DNA from: Dongia mobilis
GTDB taxonomy: Bacteria; Pseudomonadota; Alphaproteobacteria; Dongiales; Dongiaceae
Length of the DNA: 64,000 nt
Reading direction: 5' to 3'
NCBI RefSeq assembly: GCF_004363235.1
Contig: NZ_SNYW01000001.1
Coordinates: 1-64,000 of the forward strand
Within the stretch, counting starts at the first letter, position 1. Each line of letters opens with the position of its first letter. The translations under genes were made by a program, and so were the position numbers. A model generated the notes under the pieces. The model was not told where the DNA came from. It searched no databases and saw nothing but the letters and a program-made list of their open reading frames with translations. Below, piece after piece: positions 39,747 to 47,871 of this stretch.

Positions 39747-40061
39747 ATGGCGCAGCTGACCGTGGTCTACTGGCGCGATATTCCGGCCCAGGTGATCGTC
39801 AAAAAGGGCCGCGAAAGTGCCAAGCGGCAATTGGACGAGCGCTTCGAGAAGGCGATCGACCGCGCCGCCATGCGCGCCAAATTGCGCGACACGGATTCGT
39901 ATCTGGCCGAATGGCGCCGTGCGGCACCGGTCGAGGTCAGCGATGACATCGAAGCCGAGGCGGAAAAGGCCAAGGCCGATCTCGAAGCCGCCTTCCCGGA
40001 AGAGGCGCTGAAGGTGTTCGTCGAAAATGGCGGCCTCAAGGCCGCCGCCAACGAAGGCTGA
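39747..40061 (+). CDS. virulence factor domain (PF13769-type) small protein
   Basis: The gene encodes 104 residues starting at ATG 39747 behind TTGAGG, 7 bases after the DUF1638 stop. The sequence LTVVYWRDIPAQVIVKKGR and the helix RQLDERFEKAIDRAAMRA match the so-called virulence factor family. Despite the name it is nearly always encoded with methyl-THF/corrinoid genes, so a role in that pathway is more likely than virulence. The C-terminus is acidic and helical. Confidence 0.82.
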   Translation: MAQLTVVYWRDIPAQVIVKKGRESAKRQLDERFEKAIDRAAMRAKLRDTDSYLAEWRRAAPVEVSDDIEAEAEKAKADLEAAFPEEALKVFVENGGLKAAANEG

Positions 40062-40067
40062 AAACCC

Positions 40068-40610
40068 ATGTACGCAGTGCGCCTCTGGTCGGTGCGCCAC
40101 GCAAAGGGCCTCAACCGCTTCTACAAGGCGTTCGAGCGCGTGCTCGTGGCGCTGCACCCGCTCTGGAACAGGATCGGCTACGACAAGGTCGAGCGGCCGT
40201 TCCAGGTGATGGAGCAGGCGACCAAGGGCTTCCTGTTCGATTGCCAGATGTGCGGGCAATGCGCCCTCTCCTCGACCGGCATGTCCTGCCCGATGAATTG
40301 CCCAAAGACCCTGCGTAACGGACCTTGCGGCGGTGTGCGCCCCAACGGCCATTGCGAAGTGAAGCCTGAGATGAAATGCGTCTGGGTGCAGGGCTGGATG
40401 GGCGCCGAGAACATGGGCGATCTTTCCAAAATCAAGGACGTGCAGGTCCAGGTCGACAATCGCCTCAAGGGCAAGTCCTCCTGGCTGCGCGTCGTCCGCA
40501 TGGAAAAGAAGGTCGGCGAGTTCGCGCCCAAGCCGCCAAAAGCACCGCCCGCCAAGAAAGCGGACGCAGCTGCCGCGCCGAAGCCGGCCGGCGAGGGGAA
40601 GGCGGCATGA
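40068..40610 (+). CDS. methylenetetrahydrofolate reductase C-terminal-type (MetV-like) protein
   Basis: The gene encodes 180 residues. A dense cysteine cluster (FDCQMCGQCALSSTGMSC then NCPKTLRNGPCGGVRPNG) at about 57-95 marks the MTHFR_C family, whose members bind Fe-S and/or zinc and pair with MetF, as MetV does in acetogens. The last 35 residues are an Ala/Pro/Lys-rich tail. The stop overlaps the metF start as ATGA (40607-40610), so the two subunits are probably made in step and form a complex. Confidence 0.88.
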   Translation: MYAVRLWSVRHAKGLNRFYKAFERVLVALHPLWNRIGYDKVERPFQVMEQATKGFLFDCQMCGQCALSSTGMSCPMNCPKTLRNGPCGGVRPNGHCEVKPEMKCVWVQGWMGAENMGDLSKIKDVQVQVDNRLKGKSSWLRVVRMEKKVGEFAPKPPKAPPAKKADAAAAPKPAGEGKAA

Positions 40611-41617
40611 GCGAGCTGCATTTCGACCCCGCCGCACCGCTGCCGCATCTGCCTGGCCATTCCTCCGGCGGGCGGCTGGAGCGCATCCTGCGCGCCGGCA
40701 AGTTCGCCGTGACGGCCGAACTCAACCCGCCCGATTCCGCCGATCCGCGCGACGTCTATGACCGCGCGCTGGTGCTCTCCGAAGTCTGCGACGCGATCAA
40801 CGCCACCGACGCCTCGGGCGCCAATTGCCACATGTCGTCGGTCGGCATCTGCTCGCTGCTGACTCGCGCCGGCTATGCTGTCATCATGCAGATCTCCTGC
40901 CGCGACCGGAACCGCATCGCCATCCAGGGCGATGTGCTGGGCGCCGCTGCCATGGGGGTGCAGAACATCCTGTGCCTGACCGGCGACGGCGTGCAGGCCG
41001 GCGACCAGCCGGAAGCCAAGCCGGTCTTCGATTTCGATTCCACCTCGCTCCTCAAATGCATCCGCGGCATGCGCGACGAGGGCAAGTTCCTTTCGGGGCG
41101 CAAGATCACGGTGCCGCCGCGTGTCTTCCTCGGCGGCGCTGCCAATCCCTTCGTGCCGCCGCTGGATCACCGCGCCATTCATATCGGCAAGAAGATCGCG
41201 GCCGGCGCCCAGTTCATCCAGACCCAGTATTGCTACGACGTGCCGATGCTCAGGAAATTCATGGCGAAGGTGCGCGAGCAGGGCCTCCATGAGAAGGCCT
41301 TCTTCCTGATCGGCGTGGGGCCGCTGCCCTCCTCGAAGACCGCGCGCTGGATGCGCAGCAATGTGCCGGGCGTGCATATCCCGGATGCCGTGATCGAGCG
41401 GATGGAGAAATCCAAGAACGAGAAGGCCGAGGGCAAGCAGCTTGCCATCGACCTGATCCAGGAGATCAAGGAGATCGAGGGCGTCCACGGCATCCATGTC
41501 ATGGCCTATCGCCAGGAGGAATTCGTCAACGAGATCATCCACGCCTCTGGCGTGATGAAGAATCGCCAGCCGAGCCGGGCGCCGCGTCCGGAAACGCCCA
41601 TCAGCATCTCGGCATGA
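40607..41617 (+). CDS. metF: methylenetetrahydrofolate reductase (MetF-family)
   Basis: The enzyme has a TIM-barrel fold and contains FAD; it interconverts methylene-THF and methyl-THF. It has 336 residues, about 40 longer than E. coli MetF. The catalytic-Glu strand is FAVTAELNPPDSAD, and the flavin/folate motifs are ISCRDRNRIAIQGDVLGAAA and ILCLTGDGVQAGD, with later FIQTQYCYDV. The ATG at 40607 overlaps the MetV-like gene. With the adjacent methyltransferase and reactivase, it probably oxidises methyl-THF released from methylated amines or similar donors, or the reverse. The C-terminus is a short disordered tail (RQPSRAPRPETP). Confidence 0.92.
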   Translation: MSELHFDPAAPLPHLPGHSSGGRLERILRAGKFAVTAELNPPDSADPRDVYDRALVLSEVCDAINATDASGANCHMSSVGICSLLTRAGYAVIMQISCRDRNRIAIQGDVLGAAAMGVQNILCLTGDGVQAGDQPEAKPVFDFDSTSLLKCIRGMRDEGKFLSGRKITVPPRVFLGGAANPFVPPLDHRAIHIGKKIAAGAQFIQTQYCYDVPMLRKFMAKVREQGLHEKAFFLIGVGPLPSSKTARWMRSNVPGVHIPDAVIERMEKSKNEKAEGKQLAIDLIQEIKEIEGVHGIHVMAYRQEEFVNEIIHASGVMKNRQPSRAPRPETPISISA

Positions 41618-41655
41618 GCCAGCAACATCCCGTGTTCAGAAAGGACCTTTGACCA

Positions 41656-42594
41656 ATGACCGATACCGTCGTCAGCTCAGCCACCAAGGAAGTCGTGATC
41701 GGCTTCGATCGCCCCTTCTGCGTCATCGGCGAGCGCATCAATCCCACGGGGCGCAAGCTGCTGGCTGCCGAGATGGCCGCCGGCGACTATTCGCGCGTGA
41801 AGTCGGATGCCCTCGCCCAGGTGGCGGCGGGTGCGCATATGCTCGACGTTAATGCCGGCATCCCGCTGGCCGACGAGCCGCGGATCCTGGCCGAATCGAT
41901 CCAGCTGGTACAGTCGCTGACCGACACCCCGCTCTCGATCGACAGCTCGATCGTGGCGGCACTCGAAGCCGGCCTTGCCGTCTACAAGGGCAAGGCGCTG
42001 GTCAACTCGGTCACCGGCGAGGAGGAGCGCCTGGAAAGCGTGCTGCCGCTGGTGAAGAAATACGGTGCCGCCGTGGTTGCCATCTCCAATGACGAGACCG
42101 GTATCTCGGAGGATCCCGATGTGCGCTTCGAGGTGGCGAAGAAGATCGTGCACCGCGCCGCCGATTTCGGCATCTCCCATGCCGACATCGTGGTCGATCC
42201 GCTGGTCATGCCGATCGGTGCGCTCGGCAATGCCGGCAAGGCCGCCTTCAGCCTCATCCGCCGCCTGCGCGAGGAATTGAAGGTCAACACCACCTGCGGC
42301 GCCTCCAACATCTCCTTCGGCCTGCCCAACCGCCACGGCCTCAACCAGGCCTTCCTCTCCATGGCGATCGGCGCCGGCATGACCTCGGCCATCATGAACC
42401 CGCTCCATATCGAGGAGATGACCGGCATCTGGGGGGCGGATGTGCTGATGGGCACCGACGCGCATTGCGCCCACTGGATCAAGCGTTTCCGCGAGCCTGC
42501 GGCGGAAGGCGAAGCCGGCGCCCGTGGCCGCCGCGAACGCACCGGCCGTCGTGGTGGCGGCGGCGGCGGCACGCCGGAAGCGGCGAACGCTTAA
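41656..42594 (+). CDS. methyltetrahydrofolate:corrinoid methyltransferase (DHPS-like TIM barrel)
   Basis: The protein has 312 residues. The pterin-binding domain starts VIGERINPTGRKLLAAEM, followed by MLDVNAGIPLADEPRIL, LSIDSSIVAALEAGL, NSVTGEEERLESVLPL, and NTTCGASNISFGLPNRH, the pattern of MeTr and MtgA proteins. It moves methyl groups between THF and a corrinoid protein. No corrinoid-binding protein or substrate:corrinoid methyltransferase (MttB/MtgB type) is encoded beside it, so those partners lie elsewhere. The final 30 residues are an Arg/Gly-rich tail (RGRRERTGRRGGGGGG). The ATG at 41656 lies 38 bases after metF. Confidence 0.9.
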   Translation: MTDTVVSSATKEVVIGFDRPFCVIGERINPTGRKLLAAEMAAGDYSRVKSDALAQVAAGAHMLDVNAGIPLADEPRILAESIQLVQSLTDTPLSIDSSIVAALEAGLAVYKGKALVNSVTGEEERLESVLPLVKKYGAAVVAISNDETGISEDPDVRFEVAKKIVHRAADFGISHADIVVDPLVMPIGALGNAGKAAFSLIRRLREELKVNTTCGASNISFGLPNRHGLNQAFLSMAIGAGMTSAIMNPLHIEEMTGIWGADVLMGTDAHCAHWIKRFREPAAEGEAGARGRRERTGRRGGGGGGTPEAANA

Positions 42595-42600
42595 GCGATG

Positions 42601-42646
42601 CTCCCTTCTCTGCCTCTCCCCTTTGAAGGGGAGGGCAGGGAGGGGG
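42601..42646. repeat. imperfect GC-rich inverted repeat (REP-like)
   Basis: TGCCTCTCCCC (42611-42621) faces GGGGAGGGCA (42628-42637) around TTTGAA, extended by CTCCCT/AGGGAGG arms. The sequence type (CTCCC...CCCCTTTGAAGGGG...GGGAGG) is common as a dispersed intergenic element in related genomes. It lies 7 bases after the methyltransferase stop codon. Confidence 0.5.
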
Positions 42647-42665
42647 TAACAATTCAAGCAAGTGT

Positions 42666-42700
42666 CCCCATCCTTGGCCCGAGGATGGGGTTTGGTGTTT
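42666..42700 (+). terminator. stem-loop with T-rich tail after the methyltransferase gene
   Basis: A perfect stem, CCCCATCCT (42666-42674) with AGGATGGGG (42682-42690), is followed by TTTGGTGTTT. It looks like a Rho-independent terminator or attenuator placed before the reactivase gene, 54 bases upstream of its start. It would lower reactivase expression relative to the enzymes upstream. Confidence 0.6.
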
Positions 42701-42743
42701 AAGGGGCCCGGAAAGACCATAATCGAGTCGCGGGATCAGGATC

Positions 42744-44804
42744 ATGGCGGATATCGGCACGGAAACCATCGACACGGGGAAGAGCGCCACGGGTGACCCG
42801 TTGCTGGTCTTCATGCCGTCAGGTCGGCGCGGCTATTTCCCCAAGGGCACCCCGATCCTGGCCGCGGCGCGGCAGCTGGGCGTCGACATCGATTCCGTCT
42901 GCGGCGGGCGCGGCATCTGCGGTCGCTGCCAGGTGGTCGTTTCCGAGGGCGAGTTCGCCAAGCTCGGCGTCACCTCGGATACCCATCACCTCTCCGATTT
43001 CTCCAGCGTCGAGCAGCGTTACGCCGACAAACGCGGCCTGAAGCCGGGGCGGCGGCTCTCCTGCCAGGCTGTGCTGCTGGGCGATCTCGTCATCGACGTG
43101 CCGGCCGACAGCCAGGTGCACAAGCAGGTGGTCCGCAAGCGCGCCGAGATGCGCGAGATCATCCTCGATCCGGTGATCAAGCTGCATTACGTCGAAGTGC
43201 GCGAGCCGGACATGCATGACCCGACCGGCGATCTGCAGCGCCTCGAGGAAGCGCTCAAGAACCAGTGGAGCCTGGAAGGGCTCGATTGCGACGTGCGCGC
43301 GATCCAGGGCCTGCAGCAGGCGCTCAGGAAAGGCGAGTGGAAGGTCACTGTCGCCGTCCATATGGGCAAGCAGATCACGGCGGTCTGGCCCGGCTTCCAG
43401 GAAAAAATATATGGCTTTGCGGTGGATGTCGGCTCCACCACCATCGCCGGGCATCTGTGCGACCTGCAGACCGGCGAGGTCGTCGCTTCCTCCGGCCTGA
43501 TGAACCCGCAGATCCGCTTCGGCGAGGATCTGATGAGCCGCGTCTCCTATGTCATGATGAATCCGGGCGGCGACCAGGACATGACCCGGGCGGTGCGCGA
43601 GGCCCTCAATGATCTGGCCCAGGCGGTGGCAAGGGAGGCCGGCTGCACGGTCGAGGACATCCTCGAATGCACCTTCGTCGGCAATCCGATCATGCATCAC
43701 CTGCTCCTGGGCATTAACCCCATCGAGCTGGGCTGGGCGCCCTTCGCGCTGGCGACCGACGGACCGGTCCAGATCTGGGCCAGCGAGATCGACCTGAAGG
43801 TCCATCCCAACGCGCGCATTTATGTGCTGCCCTGCATCGCCGGCCATGTCGGCGCCGACACGGCGGGCGTCATCCTGTCCGAGACGCCCTATGAAAGCGA
43901 CGAGATGACCCTCATCGTCGATGTCGGCACCAATGCCGAGATCGTGCTCGGCAACAAGAACCGCCTGGTGGCGGCCTCCTCGCCCACGGGGCCCGCCTTC
44001 GAGGGTGCGCAGATCTCCTGCGGCCAGCGCGCCGCGCCCGGCGCCATCGAGCGCGTGCGCATCGACCGCGAGACGCTGGAGCCGCGCTTCAAGGTGATCG
44101 GCTGCGACCTCTGGTCGGACCATCCGGATTTCGCCAAACAGACCGAGGCCTTCGGCGTCACCGGTGTCTGCGGCTCCGGCATCATCGAGGCACTGGCCGA
44201 GATGTTCCTCTCCGGCATCCTGACCCAGGACGGCGTCATCGACGGTGCCATGGCCGCGAAAAGCCCGCGCATCCAGGCCGAGGGACGGACTTTCCTTTAC
44301 CTGCTGCATGACGGCCAGCCGCAACTGAAGATCACGCAGAACGACATCCGCGCCATCCAGCTGGCCAAGGCCGCACTCTATGCCGGCGCCAGGCTGCTGA
44401 TGGACAAGCTCGGCATCGAGAAGGTGGACCGCATCACGCTGGCCGGCGCCTTTGGCAGTCATATCGACGTCAAATACGCCATGGTCCTCGGCATGATCCC
44501 GGATTGCGACCTCGCCAAGGTGACCTCGGCTGGCAATGCCGCCGGTACCGGGGCTCGCATTGCGCTTCTCAACCGCGGGGCGCGGGACGAGATCGCGCGC
44601 GTAGTGAAACAGGTCGAGAAGATCGAGACCGCGGTCGAGGCCAAGTTCCAGGAGCATTTCATCGAGGCGATGGCGCTCCCGCACAAGACTTCGCCCTATC
44701 CGCATCTCGCCAAGGCGGTGAAGCTGCCGGAGCCGAAACTTGCCGCCCAGCCCGACGGCACCGGCGAGGATGGCGGCCGCCGCCGCAACCGCCGGCGGGG
44801 GTGA
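42744..44804 (+). CDS. RACo-like corrinoid reactivating protein (2Fe-2S + ASKHA, DUF4445)
   Basis: This protein reductively reactivates oxidised corrinoid proteins using ATP. It has 686 residues. An N-terminal 2Fe-2S domain has C53, C59 and C62 (CGGRGICGRC) and C107 (RRLSCQ). A linker domain spans about 115-220. The ASKHA ATPase domain begins at YGFAVDVGSTTIAGHLCDL, with a second phosphate loop in LIVDVGTNAEIVLG and the adenosine motif GVCGSGIIEAL; the end of the fold is ITLAGAFGSHIDVKYAM. It closes with an Arg-rich tail (GGRRRNRRRG). It is the last gene of the methyl-transfer cluster, behind a possible attenuating stem-loop. Confidence 0.92.
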   Translation: MADIGTETIDTGKSATGDPLLVFMPSGRRGYFPKGTPILAAARQLGVDIDSVCGGRGICGRCQVVVSEGEFAKLGVTSDTHHLSDFSSVEQRYADKRGLKPGRRLSCQAVLLGDLVIDVPADSQVHKQVVRKRAEMREIILDPVIKLHYVEVREPDMHDPTGDLQRLEEALKNQWSLEGLDCDVRAIQGLQQALRKGEWKVTVAVHMGKQITAVWPGFQEKIYGFAVDVGSTTIAGHLCDLQTGEVVASSGLMNPQIRFGEDLMSRVSYVMMNPGGDQDMTRAVREALNDLAQAVAREAGCTVEDILECTFVGNPIMHHLLLGINPIELGWAPFALATDGPVQIWASEIDLKVHPNARIYVLPCIAGHVGADTAGVILSETPYESDEMTLIVDVGTNAEIVLGNKNRLVAASSPTGPAFEGAQISCGQRAAPGAIERVRIDRETLEPRFKVIGCDLWSDHPDFAKQTEAFGVTGVCGSGIIEALAEMFLSGILTQDGVIDGAMAAKSPRIQAEGRTFLYLLHDGQPQLKITQNDIRAIQLAKAALYAGARLLMDKLGIEKVDRITLAGAFGSHIDVKYAMVLGMIPDCDLAKVTSAGNAAGTGARIALLNRGARDEIARVVKQVEKIETAVEAKFQEHFIEAMALPHKTSPYPHLAKAVKLPEPKLAAQPDGTGEDGGRRRNRRRG

Positions 44805-44805
44805 C

Positions 44806-45981
44806 GTGACCGCCGACCCGCGCGGCTTCGGCATCTACATCCACTGGCCGTTCTGCAAGGCCAAATGCCCCTATTGCGATTTCAACTCCCATGTGCGGGA
44901 GCGGATCGCGGAGGATGACTGGCGGGAAGCCTATCTCAGCGAGCTGGCGCATTTCGCTGCCATGGTGCCGGAGCGCATGGTCACCAGCATTTTCTTCGGC
45001 GGCGGCACGCCCTCGCTGATGAACCCGGCGACCGCCGCAACCGTGATCGATGCGATCGCGCGGCATTGGCGCATCGCCAACGACATCGAGGTGACGCTGG
45101 AGGCCAACCCGACCTCGGTCGAGGCCGGCAAGCTGCGCGACTTCCGCGCGGCCGGCATCAACCGCGTCTCCCTCGGCATCCAGGCGCTCGATGATCGGGA
45201 TCTCAAATTCCTTGGCCGCCAGCACAGCGCCGGAGAGGCACTGGCGGCGCTTGAACTCGCCGCCGGCATCTTCGCGCGCTTCAGCTTCGACCTCATCTAT
45301 GCGCGGCCCGGCCAGACGCCGGAAACGTGGCGGCGGGAACTCGACCGCGCCCTGGCCTTTGCCGCCGATCACCTCTCGCTCTATCAGCTTACCATCGAGC
45401 CCGGCACGGCATTCGAGCAATCTCACGCGCGCGGCGATTTCCGCCTGCCGCCGGAGGAGATCCAGGCCGAGCTCTATGAGATGACCGGGGCCAGGCTGGA
45501 AGGCGCCGGCCTGCTGCCCTACGAGATTTCGAATTATGCGAGGCCGGGTTCGGAGTCGCGCCACAACCTCACCTATTGGCGCTATGGCGATTATGTCGGC
45601 ATCGGCCCGGGTGCCCATGGCCGGCTTACCCTGGCCGGTGAGCAGCCCGGGGGCCGCAAGATCGCGACACGCCAGCACCGGGCACCGGAACGCTGGCTGG
45701 AAATGGTGGCGGCAGGCGGCCATGCCACGCGCCAGTTCGATGAAGTTGATGCCGATGCGCGTATCGCCGAGATGGTGATGATGGGCCTGCGTCTTGCCGA
45801 AGGCATCCCGCTCGACCGTTTCCAGGCGGAATCGGGGCGGCCGTTCGCGGCCAGCATCGACCCCGTCCGCTACGAACGCCTGGCGAAAGGCGGCTTCCTT
45901 GCGATCAGCGAAGACCGATTGCTGGCGACCGCCGCCGGTCGCCAGCGCCTCGATGCGGTGCTCGGCGAGTTGCTGGGGTAG
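44806..45981 (+). CDS. hemW: radical SAM heme chaperone HemW
   Basis: HemW inserts heme into target proteins. The 4Fe-4S radical-SAM motif is C17, C21, C24 (CKAKCPYCDF), preceded by GIYIHWPF as in HemW/HemN-like proteins. Other conserved segments are SIFFGGGTPSLMNP, VTLEANPTSVEAGKL, RVSLGIQALDDRDLKFLGR and GPGAHGRL. GTG 44806 gives 391 residues, the usual length; ATG 44770 would add Ala-rich residues read within the preceding gene. It begins one base after the reactivase stop, so it may be transcribed with it, although HemW is normally near rsmI/rdgB as here. Confidence 0.92.
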   Translation: MTADPRGFGIYIHWPFCKAKCPYCDFNSHVRERIAEDDWREAYLSELAHFAAMVPERMVTSIFFGGGTPSLMNPATAATVIDAIARHWRIANDIEVTLEANPTSVEAGKLRDFRAAGINRVSLGIQALDDRDLKFLGRQHSAGEALAALELAAGIFARFSFDLIYARPGQTPETWRRELDRALAFAADHLSLYQLTIEPGTAFEQSHARGDFRLPPEEIQAELYEMTGARLEGAGLLPYEISNYARPGSESRHNLTYWRYGDYVGIGPGAHGRLTLAGEQPGGRKIATRQHRAPERWLEMVAAGGHATRQFDEVDADARIAEMVMMGLRLAEGIPLDRFQAESGRPFAASIDPVRYERLAKGGFLAISEDRLLATAAGRQRLDAVLGELLG

Positions 45982-45984
45982 CGG

Positions 45985-47661
45985 TCAAACCTCGGCGATC
46001 TTGTCGATGAATTCGCCGGAGAGCATGCGCAACTGGTCGACATCGCCGGCCAGATCGGCCGCTTCGGACCGCAGTTTCGAAGCGCCGTCGCCGGAATGAC
46101 CGGCCGCCGCCGCCGCGGCCGCGATGCGCTGGCTGACGGTTTCCGTTTCACTCGAGGCCTGTTGCACATTGCGGGCGATTTCGCCGGTCGCCTCCTGCTG
46201 CTGTGCCACCGCCTCGCTCACCACATGGGCCTTCTGGTTGATGTCGCCGATCGAGGTGGCGATGCCGCCGATGGCGCCGACCGCCTTCTGCGTCTCGCCC
46301 TGGATGCTCTGGATCTGGGCCTGGATCTCGTCGGTCGCCTTGGCGGTCTGGGTGGCCAGATTCTTCACTTCCGACGCCACTACGGCAAAGCCCTTGCCCA
46401 TTTCACCGGCTCTTGCAGCCTCGATCGTGGCGTTGAGGGCGAGCAGGTTCGTCTGGCTGGCGATCTCGTTGATAAGGCGCACGACCTCGCCGATGCGGTT
46501 CGCTGAATCGGCCAGGTTCTGCATGATGGCGCTGGTTTCATTGGCTTCGGAGACGGCGCGTTCGGCGGCGCTTGAGGTCTCGGCCACCTGGCGCGAAATA
46601 TCGGCGATCGACGCGGTCAGCTCCTCGGTCGCGGCCGCCACTGCCTCGACATTGCGCGCGACGCGACCTGCCGCCTCATTGGACGAGCCGACATCGCCAC
46701 TGGTTTCTTCCGCCTGATGCGCCACCGTATCGGCGCCTGCGCTCAGCGTGCCGGCGGCGCCCGCGACGCGGTCGATGACGCCCAGCACCGATTGCCGAAA
46801 CTGTTCGGCAACATTGTGCAGGGTAGCCTGGCGTTCGGCCTGGGCCGCCTTCTCGGCCTCGGCCTGCGCCGCCTGCAGGCGGTTGCGCTCTTCCATGCCG
46901 GTCTTGAAGATGGCGACCGTGCGGGCCATCACGCCGATCTCGTCGCGGCGACCGGTGTGACGCACCTCGACGGCAAGATTGCCCTCGCCCAGCGCGCCGA
47001 GATCGGTGCGCAGCTCGGCGAGCGGTCGCAGCAGGCGCTTGGTGACGAAGAGGCCGAGCAGCACCAGCACCACGGTGACACCCAGCGTGACCAGGCCGAA
47101 GCGCCACAACAGCGCTTCCACCACGGCAAAGTAGTCGCTTTTCTTGACGCCGACATAGAGGATGCCGATGGTCTCGCCCGCCGGATTCTTGATCGGGTCG
47201 TAGCCGGTGAAGAAGGTCTGGCCCAGGATGTCGACCGTGCCGGTGAAGGATTGCCCGCGCCCCAGCACCGCGTCATGGGCGGCGTTCTTGGCAAGCTGCG
47301 TGCCGATGGCGCGGCCCGAACCGTCGGGTTTCATCACATTGGTGGCGATGCGGGTGTCGCCCTGGAAGATGGTGGCCGTGCCGCCCACCAGTTCCTTGAC
47401 CTTGTCGACGATGGCGTAGTTCTCGTTCAGCAGCACATCGTCGGCATACATCTTGCCATCGCGGATGGTGAAGGTCGTGCCGGCCTGATGGAGCACGTTC
47501 CAGGCGACGCGCATGCTGGTTTCCTGCGCCTTGACGGCCTGGTTCTCCATCTCCTGGGCGACCAGTTGATAGGCGGTGAAGATCAGCACGCCGGCAAGCA
47601 GAATGAGGAATGCGGTTGTGGCCAAGGTCACGCGACCGGCGATCGAGATGCGGTTGAACAT
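45985..47661 (-). CDS. methyl-accepting chemotaxis protein with single Cache sensor
   Basis: The receptor has 558 residues. TM1 is at 12-33, then a single Cache-type periplasmic domain (MYADDVLLNENYAIVDKVK, ATIFQGDTRIATNV, GRAIGTQLAKNAAHDAVLG, ILYVGVKKSDYFAVV). TM2 is at about 185-208 (FGLVTLGVTVVLVLLGLFV), then HAMP, and a signalling domain peaking at [23 protein letters not shown] 47661 was chosen; ATG 47685 is possible. The Cache variety resembles sensors of small organic anions, but the ligand is unknown. It is convergent with hemW, with 3 bases between stops. Confidence 0.92.
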   Translation of the reverse strand: MFNRISIAGRVTLATTAFLILLAGVLIFTAYQLVAQEMENQAVKAQETSMRVAWNVLHQAGTTFTIRDGKMYADDVLLNENYAIVDKVKELVGGTATIFQGDTRIATNVMKPDGSGRAIGTQLAKNAAHDAVLGRGQSFTGTVDILGQTFFTGYDPIKNPAGETIGILYVGVKKSDYFAVVEALLWRFGLVTLGVTVVLVLLGLFVTKRLLRPLAELRTDLGALGEGNLAVEVRHTGRRDEIGVMARTVAIFKTGMEERNRLQAAQAEAEKAAQAERQATLHNVAEQFRQSVLGVIDRVAGAAGTLSAGADTVAHQAEETSGDVGSSNEAAGRVARNVEAVAAATEELTASIADISRQVAETSSAAERAVSEANETSAIMQNLADSANRIGEVVRLINEIASQTNLLALNATIEAARAGEMGKGFAVVASEVKNLATQTAKATDEIQAQIQSIQGETQKAVGAIGGIATSIGDINQKAHVVSEAVAQQQEATGEIARNVQQASSETETVSQRIAAAAAAAGHSGDGASKLRSEAADLAGDVDQLRMLSGEFIDKIAEV

Positions 47662-47871
47662 GTTGGAGCGAATCCTGTGTGGCATAGCGGAACAGCCGGT
47701 CGACCCCATGGGGATTGGTCCCCGCGGTCACCGGCTACATACCCAAGTATTGCGCTCAGTTATGCTAACAACTGGTTATTGCCACACCCGGCGACCCGCA
47801 GCGTCCTAGGACACCAGTCGGAAAACGCATACATCGAGATGCGTTTCATCGAAGCGCGCGTCAAACGAAGC

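Noticed and set aside
42819-44834. 671-residue minus-strand frame opposite the reactivase gene
   Set aside because: Antisense shadow; His/Arg/Asp/Gly-rich translation with no fold, and the plus strand encodes an intact RACo-like protein.
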